From JAUIAI01 sp050633665 (GTDB lineage: Bacteria > Pseudomonadota > Gammaproteobacteria > Burkholderiales > Burkholderiaceae_E): 64,000 nucleotides of DNA. The position numbers and the translations under genes are program-made. The notes under the pieces were generated by a model. The model was not told the DNA's origin. It saw only the letters and a program-made list of their open reading frames with translations, and did no database searches. The stretch lies in contig JBOEGY010000002.1 of the NCBI GenBank assembly GCA_050633665.1, positions 372,001-436,000 on the forward strand. Direction: 5' to 3'. Position 1 is the stretch's first letter, and every line of letters starts with the position of its first letter. Positions 62,509 to 64,000 of the stretch are shown here, one piece after another.

Positions 62509-64000
62509 TTAGGTTTGATCATTGCCGTGCGCATCAATCAGCGCGCGCAACTGGGCTTCACTTAAGACCGGAACACCCAGTTTTTCCGCCTTGGCCAGTT
62601 TACTGCCGGCCGCCTCGCCGGCCACAAGATAGCTGGTCTTGCCGCTGACCGAACCGGTCACCTGCCCGCCGTGGCTTCTGATCAGTGCCCCTGCCTCATC
62701 GCGACTCATGGACGGTAACGTCCCGGTAATAACAAAAACACTCCCGGCCAGGGCTTGTTCCTGCGCCTCATCGGAGAGCTCGCCAACTGGAGTCACCTCC
62801 CATTCAATCCCGGCCTTCAGGAGTTTGTCGATGACCTCGCGATTCGAGGACTCGCTCAGAAAATGGCTCAAACTGGCGAATATTTCCGGGCCCAGCCCTT
62901 CGAGCGGCACCGGCTCCAGGGATTCACCTTTGGTCCGGCGCCGGGCGTTTTCTTTTTGAACCTCGGCCTTGACTGCGAGCAATGCGTCAAAGTCTTCGGC
63001 CGCCAGTGCCTCGACAGTCCCGTAATGTTCGGCCAGCGTTCGCGCAACCTCCTCGCCAACATGGCGAATTCCCAGCGCAAAAAGAAAACGGGCAAATTCA
63101 GTCTTCTTTGAGCCGGCAATCGCGGCCAGAAGGTTCGCCGCAGATTTCTCGCCCATTCGCGGCAATGATTGCAGGGTTGCGCTATCCAGGGAGTAGATAT
63201 CGGCAGGCGTTTTCAGGATTTCGGCATCGACAAGTTGCTCGACCAGTTTGTCGCCCAGGCCTTCAATGTCCATCGCCCGACGTTGTGCAAAATGACGCAA
63301 CGCCTGTTTGCGCTGAGCAGCGCAGATCAATCCGCCCACACAACGCCAGGCGGCCTCGTCCGGGTCGCGTTCGGTTGCTGAGCCACAGACCGGACAATGC
63401 GCCGGCATTTCAAACGGATTATCACCGGCCGCGGTTTCCGGGCTACGACGCTCGGGTAGCGCGCGCACTACCTGAGGAATAACATCGCCCGCGCGCCTGA
63501 CAACGACCCAGTCGTTCGCGCGCAGATCTTTACGGCGAATTTCATCTTCATTGTGCAAGGTGGCATTGCTGACCGTCGTGCCGCCGACAAATACCGGCTC
63601 AAGGCGTGCCACAGGGGTGAGCGCACCCGTCCGCCCAACCTGAATATCAATATCCAGCAAGCGAGTGAGCGCCTCTTCCGCCGGGAACTTGTGAGCCACA
63701 GCGTAACGCGGCGCTTTCGCGACGAAACCCGCTTTTTTCTGCATCTCCCGGCTGTCCAGTTTGTAGACAACTCCGTCAATGTCGAAAGGCAGATTCGGAC
63801 GTGCCTGCCCGACACGGCTGAAGAAGCCGAGCAGACCTTCAACGCCTAGAACCTGCTCATGCGGTTTACCCACGGGAAAACCGAGTGTTTGCAGCCAGTC
63901 AAGAACGCCACTCTGCGATTCCGGCACAGTCACTTCCTGGACCGCCCCAATTGCATAGGCCAGAAAGCGTAAGCGCCGCCTGGCCGTGATCGCCGGGTCA
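62509..64000 (-). CDS. ligA: NAD-dependent DNA ligase, C-terminal part (cut by window edge)
   Basis: The frame is open from the stop at 62509 to the right edge and the start lies beyond it. About 497 residues are visible. They begin inside the adenylation domain (DPAITARRRLRFLAYAIG); the active-site Lys lies outside. FDIDGVVYKLDS and APRYAVAHKFPAEEALT follow, then the OB fold, a four-Cys zinc finger (CPVCGSA...WRCVGGLICAA), helix-hairpin-helix repeats and a C-terminal BRCT domain with FVITGTLPSMSRDEA. The enzyme seals nicks in replication and repair. An ATG at 63933 is internal and is not the start. Confidence 0.97.
   Translation of the reverse strand, partial: DPAITARRRLRFLAYAIGAVQEVTVPESQSGVLDWLQTLGFPVGKPHEQVLGVEGLLGFFSRVGQARPNLPFDIDGVVYKLDSREMQKKAGFVAKAPRYAVAHKFPAEEALTRLLDIDIQVGRTGALTPVARLEPVFVGGTTVSNATLHNEDEIRRKDLRANDWVVVRRAGDVIPQVVRALPERRSPETAAGDNPFEMPAHCPVCGSATERDPDEAAWRCVGGLICAAQRKQALRHFAQRRAMDIEGLGDKLVEQLVDAEILKTPADIYSLDSATLQSLPRMGEKSAANLLAAIAGSKKTEFARFLFALGIRHVGEEVARTLAEHYGTVEALAAEDFDALLAVKAEVQKENARRRTKGESLEPVPLEGLGPEIFASLSHFLSESSNREVIDKLLKAGIEWEVTPVGELSDEAQEQALAGSVFVITGTLPSMSRDEAGALIRSHGGQVTGSVSGKTSYLVAGEAAGSKLAKAEKLGVPVLSEAQLRALIDAHGNDQT

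Overview
The window reads as chromosome of a Gram-negative bacterium, most likely a betaproteobacterium. The evidence is gene order: the long run rpsB-tsf-pyrH-frr-uppS-cdsA-dxr-rseP-bamA-skp-lpxD-fabZ-lpxA-lpxB-rnhB-trmH followed by the ppsR/ppsA pair, plus smpB/ratA/rnfH beside guaB-guaA. I cannot name the genus. No rRNA, tRNA or CRISPR array is visible.

Layout. (1) 1-13.9 kb is an accessory island that ends at the 3' end of guaA. It carries a tyrosine integrase (12359-13615), an AbiE-type toxin-antitoxin pair (10450-12202), and a compact three-gene operon (770-10277): a 1740-residue exonuclease + RecQ + UvrD fusion, an unrecognised 549-residue protein and a phospholipase-D-fold protein. 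The start of a divergent ScoMcrA-like restriction protein lies on the left edge. The region looks like a defence island integrated at guaA, and the three-gene operon is the best candidate in the window for a little-described system. (2) 13.9-19.1 kb: guaB-guaA (GMP synthesis), a DUF4124 protein, ratA-rnfH and smpB. (3) 19.1-24.7 kb: a tripartite RND efflux system. (4) 24.9-27.9 kb: a small potassium-channel-like protein, a lipoprotein hydrolase and the glutamate carrier gltS in one overlapping operon. (5) 27.9-30.3 kb: a fatty acid cis/trans isomerase. (6) 30.4-37.3 kb: a sugar-type ABC importer, a LacI regulator and a Gfo/Idh/MocA oxidoreductase in one operon, with a perfect palindromic operator overlapping its promoter. 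(7) 37.4-42.4 kb: an SPFH/NfeD pair, PEP synthase and its regulator. (8) 42.5-58.0 kb: the envelope and translation block on the minus strand. (9) 58.3-64 kb: map and glnD on the plus strand, then a methylthioinosine-type phosphorylase and ligA (cut by the window edge) on the minus strand.

How it works together. The core block supplies ribosomal protein S2, EF-Ts, ribosome recycling factor, UMP kinase, undecaprenyl and CDP-diacylglycerol lipid precursors, isoprenoid synthesis, outer-membrane protein assembly and lipid A synthesis. The accessory island is functionally separate: restriction, helicase/nuclease and abortive-infection genes mobilised by a guaA-targeting integrase. Smaller signals worth attention are three integrase arm-type repeats beside guaA, a perfect -10 box placed so that map would be transcribed without a leader, and tandem repeats and hairpins around rpsB and tsf.
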